DNA from: Mollicutes bacterium
Lineage (GTDB): Bacteria > Bacillota_I > Bacilli_A > Izemoplasmatales > Izemoplasmataceae
Length of the DNA: 46,260 bases
Direction of reading: 5' to 3'
NCBI GenBank assembly: GCA_003558105.1
Contig: PWMS01000076.1
Coordinates: 1 to 46,260, forward strand
How positions within the stretch are numbered: position 1 is the first letter of the stretch; each line of letters opens with the position of its first letter. The translations under genes were made by a program, and so were the position numbers. Positions 1 to 8,699 of this stretch are shown here, piece after piece. Below the pieces are notes generated by a model. The model searched no databases, was not told where the DNA came from, and worked only from the letters and a program-made list of their open reading frames with translations.

Positions 1-918
1 GGTTAAGACAAAAGCGCGGTTGCCGTCCATATCCTTGGTTATGCCGCAAATGCGACCTGGCATTTTCCGCATATGTTTTTTAAGGGTGGCCATATAGCCG
101 ATATAAGGACCGCCGTAGCTTAACGGTACACCTAAAGACTGCGCTTCGCCTACCGCGATGTCGGCCCCGTATTCAGCGGGGGTTTTTAGATGCGATAAGG
201 TCGCAGGGTCTTGGTTGATGATGAAAAGGCTCTTCGTCTCTTTAAGCGCCTCAGAAAAACCGGCATAATCTTCGATGATGCCGTAAACGTTGGGCGTTTG
301 AGCGATAAAGCCTGCGGTGTCTTTGTCGAGTTTTTCTTTTAAGTCTTTAACGTCGACGACGCCGTCTTTTTCTTGGACCATCACCAGTTCAATCGCTTGG
401 GGATGGGCGTAGGTTTTAAGCACATTGATAATATTGGGGTTCAGCGTTTCACTGACCAATACTTTTTTCTTGCGGCGAATCGCTTTGGCCATTAACATCG
501 CCTCAGCGGTGGCGGTCGCGCCATCGTACATCGAGGCATTGGATACCTCAAGACCGGTAAGCTGACAGATCATGCTTTGGTATTCAAAAATATATTGCAA
601 GGTCCCTTGTGAGACCTCGGGTTGGTAAGGTGTATAGGCGGTTAAAAATTCTTGCCGGTTGATCAGATGGTTGATGATTGAGGGTGTATAGTGATCATAA
701 GCCCCCGCGCCCATAAAGGGAATCAAGGGTTCGTTCATCTTTTCAATCGCTTTGAAATGTTTGACGAGTTCAAGTTCGCTTAAAGCTTCGGGTAACTCGA
801 GTTCGAAATCTTTAAGTTCCTCGGGTATCTCTTGAAAAAGCGCATCGATATCATCGACCCCGATCGTTTTGAGCATCGCCTCTATATCCGCATGGGTATG
901 CGGTAGATACTTGAACAT
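1..918 (-). CDS. gcvPA: Glycine dehydrogenase (decarboxylating) subunit 1, C-terminus truncated by the window edge
   Basis: Open minus frame starting MFKYLPHTHADIEAMLKTIGVDDIDALFQEIP and continuing ...PFMGAGAYDHYTPSIINHLINRQEFLTAYTPYQPEVSQGTLQYIFEYQSMICQLTGLEVSNASMYDGATA; typical GcvPA, directly downstream of gcvH. Not in the ORF track because there is no stop inside the window. Confidence 0.95.
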   Translation of the reverse strand, partial: MFKYLPHTHADIEAMLKTIGVDDIDALFQEIPEELKDFELELPEALSELELVKHFKAIEKMNEPLIPFMGAGAYDHYTPSIINHLINRQEFLTAYTPYQPEVSQGTLQYIFEYQSMICQLTGLEVSNASMYDGATATAEAMLMAKAIRRKKKVLVSETLNPNIINVLKTYAHPQAIELVMVQEKDGVVDVKDLKEKLDKDTAGFIAQTPNVYGIIEDYAGFSEALKETKSLFIINQDPATLSHLKTPAEYGADIAVGEAQSLGVPLSYGGPYIGYMATLKKHMRKMPGRICGITKDMDGNRAFVLT

Positions 919-928
919 AAAAGGCCCC

Positions 929-1309
929 CTATTCTTCTTCGGTTAGTTTTTTGTACGCGTCGCTATCGAGCAAACTTTCTAGTTCGCTTTCCTTTTCAAT
1001 CTCAACTTTGACAATCCAGTTATCATAAGGATTTTCATTGAGTAATTCGGGCGAATCTTCTAAGTCTTCGTTGATCTCAACGACAAGCCCAGAGATGGGC
1101 GCGTTTAAATCAGAGGCCGCTTTCACCGATTCAATCGTCGCAAATTCTTCATTTTGAGCCAGTTCATCATCGACTTCGGGTAGTTCAACAAAGACGATTT
1201 CACCTAAAGAATGCTGTGCAAAATCGGTGATGCCAATGTAGGCAACACCCTTGTCAACTTTAACCCATTCGTGGGTTTCTGTGTAACGCAATTCTTTTGG
1301 AAATTTCAT
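929..1309 (-). CDS. gcvH: Glycine cleavage system H protein
   Basis: ORF MKFPKELRYTETHEWVKVDKGVAYIGITDFAQHSLGEIVFVELPEV...FATIESVKAASDLNAPISG with the lipoyl-lysine context ESVKAAS. Confidence 0.97.
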   Translation of the reverse strand: MKFPKELRYTETHEWVKVDKGVAYIGITDFAQHSLGEIVFVELPEVDDELAQNEEFATIESVKAASDLNAPISGLVVEINEDLEDSPELLNENPYDNWIVKVEIEKESELESLLDSDAYKKLTEEE

Positions 1310-1319
1310 ATCATCACTC

Positions 1320-2396
1320 CTATGATTTGTTATAAAGCTTTTTTTTCACTATATTTGCGTCCAAGAAACGTTTCCGTACTTTTACTTGAACGTTGTTGCC
1401 TCTTTTATCGTGCGGTTTGTCAATCAAAGCCAATGCGACGGCTTTGTTTAACGACGGTGACATATAACCAGTGGTGACATAACCGATTTTTTCATCGTCT
1501 TTATAAACCTCAGCGCCTTCTCTGACGATCCCTTTAGATAAAATCTCAAGACCGACCAAGCGGCGTTTTAGACCCGCTTCTTTTTGTTTAACCAAGGCTT
1601 CTTTACCGATAAAATCGGGTTTATCCATATCGACGGCAAATTTATAGCCCGCTTCTAAGGGCGTTATATCTTGATCAATTTCATGACCATAAAGCGGCAA
1701 GGCCACTTCAAAACGCAGGGTGTCACGGGCCCCAAGGCCACAGGGTTTTAAGTCTTCATGATCGATCAAAAGATGCTGGAACAAGGTTTTAATATCGTGG
1801 TGTTCACCATAAATTTCAAAACCATCTTCGCCGGTATAACCGGTACGGCTTACCAAAAAGGTCATCTCATCAAGCGTCACTTCATCAAAGGTAAAGAAAG
1901 TGAGCTTACTTAAATCATACGCGGTATGGGTTTGTAGCATCGCCTCTGCTTTTGGGCCTTGTAAGGCAATCTCAGCATAACCACTGGATTGATTAAGGAC
2001 ATCGACATCGAAGTGGTTTTGTTTTTTTAACCACGCGAAGTCTTTGTCGGTATTGCTGGCATTCACAACAAGTAAATAGTATTCATCATTGACTTTATAG
2101 ACGAGCAAATCATCGACAACACCCCCGTGATCGTATAACAAAAAGCCATACATTACTTGATTGGCGGTCATCGCTCTTACTTGATTGGTAAAGACTTTGT
2201 CCATAAAATCGGTCGCTTCTTTGCCGATCACATGGATCTCGCCCATATGCGATACATCAAAAACACCAGCAGCTTCTCGAACCGCAAAGTGTTCTTCTTT
2301 AATAGAGGTATATTGAATGGGCATTTCAAAGCCGGCATATTCGACCATTTTAGCGCCCAATTTAAGGTGATTGGAATGCAGTACTGTCTTTTTCAT
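1320..2396 (-). CDS. gcvT: Aminomethyltransferase (glycine cleavage T protein)
   Basis: [32 protein letters not shown]...[11 protein letters not shown]...[21 protein letters not shown]; operon order T-H-PA. Confidence 0.97.
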   Translation of the reverse strand: MKKTVLHSNHLKLGAKMVEYAGFEMPIQYTSIKEEHFAVREAAGVFDVSHMGEIHVIGKEATDFMDKVFTNQVRAMTANQVMYGFLLYDHGGVVDDLLVYKVNDEYYLLVVNASNTDKDFAWLKKQNHFDVDVLNQSSGYAEIALQGPKAEAMLQTHTAYDLSKLTFFTFDEVTLDEMTFLVSRTGYTGEDGFEIYGEHHDIKTLFQHLLIDHEDLKPCGLGARDTLRFEVALPLYGHEIDQDITPLEAGYKFAVDMDKPDFIGKEALVKQKEAGLKRRLVGLEILSKGIVREGAEVYKDDEKIGYVTTGYMSPSLNKAVALALIDKPHDKRGNNVQVKVRKRFLDANIVKKKLYNKS

Positions 2397-2442
2397 TGTC
2401 GCCTTCCTTTCTAAAGGATTGTGTAAGCCCTAACAATTACTA

Positions 2443-2471
2443 ATTATAGCTTATTATAACTATCATAGCAA
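2443..2471 (-). promoter_or_regulatory. Candidate sigma-A promoter of the gcv operon
   Basis: Minus strand TTGCTA-17 bp-TATAAT, about 47 bp upstream of the gcvT start. Confidence 0.5.
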
Positions 2472-2585
2472 GCCATCTTTGGACAATTTTATAGCTTATA
2501 ATTTGTGTTTTTATTTTTTAAATAAGCGTTCAATCATATCTAATCGTTGCGCTTTTAACAACATGTGCTAAAATGGACATAGGAT

Positions 2586-4256
2586 GTGATGACCATGCCA
2601 AAGAAAAAAAATGATGCCATCTTTATTGCAGGAATCTATACGGTATTTGGGATCCTTTGGATTTTATTTACCGATTGGTTCATTTTACAATTCGATCCTG
2701 GTTTAGGATCATTCGCCTATTTTTCAACCATTAAAGGGTTGATTTTTGTAGTGATTAGTGGGGTTTTCATCTGGTTGGCCATCACGTTACAACAATACCA
2801 CAGAGAAAGAGTCTCCGAACATTTACACGAACAAATTCAAAGCGGGAAAAAGATTGAAAAGACCTTGCGGAAACAAAAAGATTTGCTAATTGCTTCTATC
2901 GAACAATCCCCAATGCCGATAATGTTGCATAGTGAAAACAAACAAATTCTTGCCATCAGCCATAGTTTTACAGAAAAAACCGGCTACCGCTTGCAAGATA
3001 TTCCCACCATCCGTGCTTGGGTCGAAAATGCCTATCCCTACAACCACGATGAACACTACGAACACCTCACACAACTTTACAACATTAAAGGCAAAATCTA
3101 TGAAGGCGAATACCAAATTCAAACCAAGGATGGCGATTTCATCCATTGGTCTTTCCATTCTGCCTTTTTAGGGCGTGACGATAAGGGTCTAAAGAATATT
3201 ATTACCACTGGCATCGATATCACCGATCAAAAGACCAAAGAAAAAGAATTGACCCACAAAAGCTTTCATGATGATTTAACCGGCCTTTACAATCGCCGCT
3301 ACTATAACGAAATGCTTGAACGTTTTGAAAAAATGCGGGATATCGGCATCATCTTAGCCGATATCAATGGCTTAAAACTCGTTAACGATGTCTTTGGCCA
3401 CACCCGTGGCGATGAGTTATTAATTAGTTTTTCACAATACTTAAAAAAACATATGCCAAAAGACAGTATCATTGCCCGCCTAGGCGGCGATGAATTCATC
3501 ATTCTCTTGCCGGATTTCAAACAGTACGATTTAAAGGAGATTGGCGAGCGTATCAAAGCCGATATCGCCAAGCATGCGGGAGAAATCATTCCTTCAGCGG
3601 CGATTGGCTATAGTGAAAGAAAACCTAAAGAAGAACTTACCCTTACCTTTAAACGGGCCGAAAACATGCTTTATAACGATAAAATTCAGGAATACAATAA
3701 ACAGACCGATGCGATTATTGAATCCCTGGTACAAACCCTGTTTACTAAAACCGATGAAACCAAAAACCATATCGACAACTTAAAACGTTTGGCAAAACCC
3801 TTTTATCAAGCCTTGGATCTTTCTAAAGAAAGACAACGTGAACTCGAGTTATTAATTGAACTGCACGATATTGGAAAAGTGAGTATTGAAGCGGATCTCT
3901 TTCATACCAAAGATACCCTCGTCGATGAGCAAATCAAAGAAATTCAAAGGCACAGTGAAATTGGCTATAGGATTGCTAACGCCTTGCCACGGCTTAAAAG
4001 TGTAGCCTATGCCATATTAACCCATCATGAAAATGTCGACGGCAGTGGTTATCCCTTTGGCATCAAAGGCGATGAGATTCCTTTAAGCGCCCGAATATTT
4101 AGAATCATTGAAAGCTATGAGGTCATGACCAAAGATCAAATCTATAAAAAAGCCAAACCCAAAGCCGAAGCACTTGAAGAACTCAAAACTTTAGCGGGTA
4201 AGGCTTATGATCAAGACTTGGTCGATATCTTTGTAGACGCGCAAAAAAAAGCATAA
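2586..4256 (+). CDS. Membrane-anchored PAS-GGDEF-HD-GYP-like signalling protein
   Basis: Two N-terminal hydrophobic segments; PAS region (SIEQSPMPIMLHSENKQILAISHSFTEKTGY); intact GGDEF (RLGGDEFIILL); HD-GYP-like C-terminus (LHDIGKV ... HHENVDGSGYPFGIKGDEI). The start may be one of the ATGs at 2589 or 2595. Confidence 0.88.
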   Translation: MMTMPKKKNDAIFIAGIYTVFGILWILFTDWFILQFDPGLGSFAYFSTIKGLIFVVISGVFIWLAITLQQYHRERVSEHLHEQIQSGKKIEKTLRKQKDLLIASIEQSPMPIMLHSENKQILAISHSFTEKTGYRLQDIPTIRAWVENAYPYNHDEHYEHLTQLYNIKGKIYEGEYQIQTKDGDFIHWSFHSAFLGRDDKGLKNIITTGIDITDQKTKEKELTHKSFHDDLTGLYNRRYYNEMLERFEKMRDIGIILADINGLKLVNDVFGHTRGDELLISFSQYLKKHMPKDSIIARLGGDEFIILLPDFKQYDLKEIGERIKADIAKHAGEIIPSAAIGYSERKPKEELTLTFKRAENMLYNDKIQEYNKQTDAIIESLVQTLFTKTDETKNHIDNLKRLAKPFYQALDLSKERQRELELLIELHDIGKVSIEADLFHTKDTLVDEQIKEIQRHSEIGYRIANALPRLKSVAYAILTHHENVDGSGYPFGIKGDEIPLSARIFRIIESYEVMTKDQIYKKAKPKAEALEELKTLAGKAYDQDLVDIFVDAQKKA

Positions 4257-4261
4257 AAAAA

Positions 4262-4346
4262 TACCAGCAGTCGGAGTCGAACCGACACGGTCTAAAAGAC
4301 CACCAGATTTTGAGTCTAGCGCGTCTACCAATTCCGCCATGCTGGC
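4262..4346 (-). tRNA. tRNA-Leu(CAA)
   Basis: Minus strand GCCAGCATGGCGGAATTGGTAGACGCGCTAGACTCAAAATCTGGTGGTCTTTTAGACCGTGTCGGTTCGACTCCGACTGCTGGTA; long variable arm, anticodon loop CTCAAAA, T-loop TTCGACT; CCA not encoded. Confidence 0.93.
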
Positions 4347-4375
4347 ATCAAATAGTATTATAACAAAAAAATGTA

Positions 4376-4404
4376 AAAAAGAAACCAAATGGTTTCTTTT
4401 TTTT
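4376..4404. terminator. Bidirectional intrinsic terminator
   Basis: AAAAAGAAACCAAATGGTTTCTTTTTTTT: inverted repeat with A/T tracts downstream of the GntR gene. Confidence 0.75.
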
Positions 4405-4419
4405 AAAAAAATATTGGGT

Positions 4420-5136
4420 TTATCTTTCGGCTTTTTTAGCTTCTTCATAAGCCTCATTGTATTCACAAACAAACGTGTCGATGATTCTTTCTAAGTGCCG
4501 AACGGTATAAATACGGGCTAAATCCTGATCTTTATGAACGATCGCATCGTAAATACGGCGGTGTTCATCGATGCGGTCGTGGTGCTGATCAAAGGTTGTT
4601 ACGGCGTTGTATTTGGTCCGCAAGGTCTTTTGTAAAACATCCCATATGATAAGATGGATATTGTGCAAGAAACGGTTTTTAGAATATTTTGAAATCAGTA
4701 AATGAAATTTTTTATCGAAATCAAAAAAATCAACCTCGTTTTCAATCGTTGCCATATCATCGATGATATGACCGAGCTTTTTAACCCCGGCATCGGTGAT
4801 GTTTTTCGCACATAATTGCACGCTGAGTGAATCGAGGGCCCGTCTTATTTCCATCATCTCTAAGTAATCGGTGTTATGCAAGAGTGTGGGGGTAAATACA
4901 GAAAGATAGTTATCGTTTTTGGGTTTGTTGACGTAGGTGCCGCCACCTTTTTTCTTATTGACAAGGCCGATGGCGGATAGTTTTTCAATCCCAGCGCGCA
5001 CACTGACGCGCGAAACATGCAAGATATCGCCAAGCTTTGCCTCAGAAGGCAATCTTTCACCCGGTTTTATCTCTCCGCTAATGACCAATTCTTCAATGTA
5101 ATCATAAACTTTTTGGCTCTTCGATTTTTTTGGCAT
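4420..5136 (-). CDS. GntR family transcriptional regulator, FadR/FCD subfamily
   Basis: N-terminal wHTH (SGEIKPGERLPSEAKLGDILHVSRVSVRAGIEKLSAIGLVNKKKGGGTYV) followed by an alpha-helical FCD-like region. Confidence 0.88.
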   Translation of the reverse strand: MPKKSKSQKVYDYIEELVISGEIKPGERLPSEAKLGDILHVSRVSVRAGIEKLSAIGLVNKKKGGGTYVNKPKNDNYLSVFTPTLLHNTDYLEMMEIRRALDSLSVQLCAKNITDAGVKKLGHIIDDMATIENEVDFFDFDKKFHLLISKYSKNRFLHNIHLIIWDVLQKTLRTKYNAVTTFDQHHDRIDEHRRIYDAIVHKDQDLARIYTVRHLERIIDTFVCEYNEAYEEAKKAER

Positions 5137-5210
5137 CCTTTCACCTCACATCTGTATGACATATTACAATATAACCTATAATACAACTAAATACCTTGAA
5201 TTTCAAGAGA

Positions 5211-5236
5211 AAACCCTTCAAATGGAAGGGTTTTTA
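5211..5236. terminator. Intrinsic terminator hairpin
   Basis: AAAACCCTTCAAATGGAAGGGTTTTT. Confidence 0.75.
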
Positions 5237-5461
5237 TTCTTCTTCATCGATACCACATGTGTTGATTCCAAACACACGGTATAAGCCACACCATGATACC
5301 GCTGCGGTAAAGCCTAAAATCACCGCAGGCACGAGTAACCACAAAAAGTGCCTAGATTCAAATTGCGCGTTTCCAATCACCGCAATTACAACCAAAACAA
5401 TCGCTAAGACATAACGGATGGTTTGATCGGTGGGTCCAACATTTTTTCGCATCTTTTTCAT
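5234..5461 (-). CDS. DUF2892 (YgaP-like transmembrane domain) small membrane protein
   Basis: MKKMRKNVGPTDQTIRYVLAIVLVVIAVIGNAQFESRHFLWLLVPAVILGFTAAVSWCGLYRVFGINTC; likely start at the internal Met, overlapping the upstream stop by 4 bp (ATGA). The ORF-track start at 5512 would overlap the upstream gene. Confidence 0.8.
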   Translation of the reverse strand: MKKMRKNVGPTDQTIRYVLAIVLVVIAVIGNAQFESRHFLWLLVPAVILGFTAAVSWCGLYRVFGINTCGIDEEE

Positions 5462-6807
5462 CCTTTCTTTGGGCATTTTATTTGATTGGTAGCCACTTGC
5501 ATAGGGTCCCATACTGGCGCAAAAGGCGGCGCATAAGCCAAATCAAGTTGAGAAAATTCTTGTGCGGTTAGCTTTTGGCTTAAGGCTACAGCCATTGTGT
5601 TGATGCGAAGCGCCACGCCTTTTTCACCGACCATTTGAGCCCCTAAAAGCTGACAGGTATCTTGATCATAGGTAATTTTGATGACCATGGTTTTAGCGCC
5701 AGGATAATACCCAGCTTGGTTTTTCGCTTGAATCGTTTGACTGGCCGCTTGGTAACCAGCATCTTTAGCTTCTTGAAGGCTAAGACCGCTCATCGCGACT
5801 TCTAAATCCAACACTTTTAGTTGATTAGAACCCAAAATACCAGCGAAGGTATCGTTAAACCCCGCCAGACGATGCGCAATGATGCGCCCCGCTTTATTGG
5901 CATGCGTGCCAAGTGGCACAAAGGCTGGTTCAAAGTTCTTTAAACGGTGCGGATAAGCCACACAATCGCCGGCGGCATAAACGTCTTCAACCGAGGTTTT
6001 TAACGTCTCATCGACGATTAAAGCCCCGTTTTTCAACTTCTTAAACGCCGCACCACAAAAACCGGTATTGGGCAAGACCCCTATCGCTTCAATAACGAGA
6101 TCAACGTCGTAGCTACCCTTATTTGTTTGAATGGACAACTGCGTCTTGTTTGCTTGATAACTTTCTAAGGTTTCACCTAAGTGAAGGTTGATTCCATGGG
6201 CTTTTAAGTGGGTTTCAATTTCATCGGTAATCGCTTGATCGTATTTTGGCATCACGCGCGTTTCACGCTCGATGAGATGGACGGTTTTTCCGAGTTCTTT
6301 GAGCGCCTCAACGACTTCAAGACCGATAAAACTGGCCCCGATGACGCCAACTGATTGTACCGATTTTTCCTTTAATTTACGTTTTAATTCACGCGCCGCA
6401 TCAAGCGTGGTTAAGGTATGGATATGCGCATGCTGATGACCTTCAACCTTTAAGCGAATCGCCCGCGCACCTGAGGCGATAATCAATTTATCATAGCTGG
6501 TTTCAAAGGTTTTGTCCTGTTTGATATCTTTGATGCGAAGCGTCTTCTTTTCTTCGTTGATTTCTAAGACTTCATGGAAAACCTGCACATGAATGCCCGC
6601 TTTTTCAAAGGCGGCTTTATCTCTAGCAATCAAGCTAGCTTCATCTTTGATTACATCGCTGATGAAATAGGGCATCCCACATGCGCCGTAAGATAGATCG
6701 TCACCTTTTTCATAGACGGTAATTTCGACTTCATCTTTTAAAAGCCGTTTTAATTTGGCGGCCGCCGACATGCCGGCAGCGACCCCACCGATAATTTTTA
6801 CATCCAT
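5458..6807 (-). CDS. CoA-disulfide reductase-like FAD/NAD(P)-dependent pyridine nucleotide-disulfide oxidoreductase
   Basis: True start probably MDVKIIGGVAAGMSAAAKLKRL (FAD-binding GxxAxG); single Cys motif SYGACGMPYFISD; second Rossmann VIGASFIGLEVVEAL; DVYAAGDCV. The ORF-track N-terminal extension is non-conserved looking and overlaps a terminator. Confidence 0.88.
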   Translation of the reverse strand: MDVKIIGGVAAGMSAAAKLKRLLKDEVEITVYEKGDDLSYGACGMPYFISDVIKDEASLIARDKAAFEKAGIHVQVFHEVLEINEEKKTLRIKDIKQDKTFETSYDKLIIASGARAIRLKVEGHQHAHIHTLTTLDAARELKRKLKEKSVQSVGVIGASFIGLEVVEALKELGKTVHLIERETRVMPKYDQAITDEIETHLKAHGINLHLGETLESYQANKTQLSIQTNKGSYDVDLVIEAIGVLPNTGFCGAAFKKLKNGALIVDETLKTSVEDVYAAGDCVAYPHRLKNFEPAFVPLGTHANKAGRIIAHRLAGFNDTFAGILGSNQLKVLDLEVAMSGLSLQEAKDAGYQAASQTIQAKNQAGYYPGAKTMVIKITYDQDTCQLLGAQMVGEKGVALRINTMAVALSQKLTAQEFSQLDLAYAPPFAPVWDPMQVATNQIKCPKKG

Positions 6808-6854
6808 CGGATCACCTCTTAGCTTCATTCTATCATATTTAAGGGCTTTCAAAA

Positions 6855-6884
6855 GAAAAAAGCATCCTTGAGGATGCTTTTTAG
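6855..6884. terminator. Intrinsic terminator at the end of the ABC exporter pair
   Basis: AAAAAAGCATCCTTGAGGATGCTTTTTAG hairpin with flanking A/T tracts. Confidence 0.8.
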
Positions 6885-8698
6885 TTGAGCGACGTTTGTT
6901 TGAATTGATTGGTGTAGAGTTTATAGTAGTGCCGCTTTTCTTTAAGTAAGGTTTCGTGGGTGCCTTGTTCGAGGATTTGCCCGTTTTGTAAAACCAAGAT
7001 CGTATCGCTTGAGACAATCGTTGAAAGACGATGGGCAATGATAAAGGTGGTGCGCCCTTTCATAATCGTTTCGATCGCTTTTTGGATTTTAAATTCGGTG
7101 GTGGTATCGACCGATGAGGTAGCCTCATCTAAGATCAAGATTTTCGGATCGGCGATCAAGGCTCTGGCGAAGCTGATTAATTGTTTTTCACCGACACTTA
7201 AGCGTGCGCCGCCTTCGGCGACTTCGGTATCGTAGCCAGCTTCAAAGGTTTTGATGAAATCATGGGCCCCTACCAAGGTGGCCGCTTCGATAATGTCTTC
7301 ATCGGTCGCATCGAGTTTTCCATAGCGAATGTTGTCGCGGATGGTCCCACTGAATAAGTGCGGACTTTGTAAAACATAGCCAAGATGGGCATGTAGCCAA
7401 TGCATGGAGCGGTTTTTGTAATCGACACCATCGATTAAAATACGCCCATCACTCGGTTCATAAAAGCGACAGATCAAGTTGACGATGGTGCTTTTACCGG
7501 CACCGGTATGGCCAACTAAGGCTACTGAGGTCCCCGCTTTGATATCTAGGTTAAAATGGGTTAAAACCTGTTCCCCACTTTTGTATTTAAAGGTGACATC
7601 ATCGAATTTAACATCGCCTTTGATGGCCTCCCAGTTTTCGGTTTTTGGGTTTTCAATCGTGCCATATTTAGCGATAACCTCAGGTGTATCGGTGATATCG
7701 GGGTTCGCATCGATTAAAGAGACGACCCGCTCAGCACTCGCTTGGGCTTGTTGGATTCTAGCCAAAGTATTGGCCAACTCCATAATCGGATCAAAAAACT
7801 GTCCAACATAAGAGACAAAAACATAAAGCAAGCCTATCGATATCACTTCTTGATAGACGTTGATCCCGCCGTAATAAAAGACCAAGGCTGTGGCGATTGA
7901 GGCGATGAATAAAATAGTGGGAAAATATAGGGACGCAAACATCGCCGCTTTGATAGAATGCTTGCGCATTCTACCCGTCAAATGGTCAAAATCGTTAAAG
8001 TTGCTTTCTTCTAAAACCAAGGTCTTGGTGGTCTTTGCCCCGCCGATGCCTTCGTTAAAGGCGCCGGTGATTCTAGAGTTTTGTTTGCGGATATCGCGAA
8101 AGGCTTTTAAAATCTTTTTTCTAAAGAAATAGCTAACGACCATTAAAGCCGGGACGACAGTCAGGGTGATTAAGGTGAGCTGGACGTTTAAGATAAACAT
8201 CACCACAATCAGTAAAATCATCGTCATGCCACCCCAGGTAATATCGACAAGACCCCAAGAGAGGATATCGGATAATTGGCGGGAATCGGAGGTCATACGG
8301 GCCATAATCCAGCCCGCTGGGGTGCGGTCATAGTAAGCAAAGGGAAGTTCTTGGAGTCGCCTAAAGGCATTTTTGCGGATGATATACGATAAATAGTGTT
8401 GAATTTTTTCCGCAAAATAAATAAAGCAAAAGACCAAGCCAAACATAAAGAACATATAGATAACATAGACGCCGATAAACCAAGGCAATAAGGATAAATC
8501 GCCGGTGGCAATGATCTGGTCGATGCCGTAACGGTTGATCAAAGGGTAGGTGACATCGGCGATGGCCAGTAAAACCGAAAAGAAAACGGTTAACATGACA
8601 TACTTGCGCAAGGGACGCATAAAACTAAAAATGCGTTTCCACGTGCTTAGGTTCAGTGACATATCTTGAAACGTTTCTTCTTCTAAACGATGTTGCAT
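6881..8698 (-). CDS. Heterodimeric ABC multidrug exporter subunit (canonical NBD)
   Basis: Six-TM exporter fold plus NBD: Walker A GHTGAGKST, signature LSVGEKQ, Walker B ILILDEATSSVD, H-loop IIAHRLST. Confidence 0.93.
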   Translation of the reverse strand: MQHRLEEETFQDMSLNLSTWKRIFSFMRPLRKYVMLTVFFSVLLAIADVTYPLINRYGIDQIIATGDLSLLPWFIGVYVIYMFFMFGLVFCFIYFAEKIQHYLSYIIRKNAFRRLQELPFAYYDRTPAGWIMARMTSDSRQLSDILSWGLVDITWGGMTMILLIVVMFILNVQLTLITLTVVPALMVVSYFFRKKILKAFRDIRKQNSRITGAFNEGIGGAKTTKTLVLEESNFNDFDHLTGRMRKHSIKAAMFASLYFPTILFIASIATALVFYYGGINVYQEVISIGLLYVFVSYVGQFFDPIMELANTLARIQQAQASAERVVSLIDANPDITDTPEVIAKYGTIENPKTENWEAIKGDVKFDDVTFKYKSGEQVLTHFNLDIKAGTSVALVGHTGAGKSTIVNLICRFYEPSDGRILIDGVDYKNRSMHWLHAHLGYVLQSPHLFSGTIRDNIRYGKLDATDEDIIEAATLVGAHDFIKTFEAGYDTEVAEGGARLSVGEKQLISFARALIADPKILILDEATSSVDTTTEFKIQKAIETIMKGRTTFIIAHRLSTIVSSDTILVLQNGQILEQGTHETLLKEKRHYYKLYTNQFKQTSLN

Positions 8699-8699
8699 C

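Noticed and set aside
2397-2585. Glycine riboswitch upstream of gcvT
   Set aside because: I looked for the conserved glycine aptamer cores on the minus strand; the 5' region is short and AT-rich with only a promoter-like sequence and no aptamer motifs.
4191-4472. 93-aa minus-strand ORF spanning the tRNA-Leu
   Set aside because: It reads through the tRNA and terminator (the MAELVDALDSKSGGLLDRVGSTPT stretch is the classic spurious translation of a tRNA-Leu gene).
6808-7038. N-terminal extension of the CoA-disulfide-reductase-like ORF
   Set aside because: The extension crosses a strong terminator hairpin and is basic/low-complexity; the FAD-binding motif starts at MDVKIIGG (6807).
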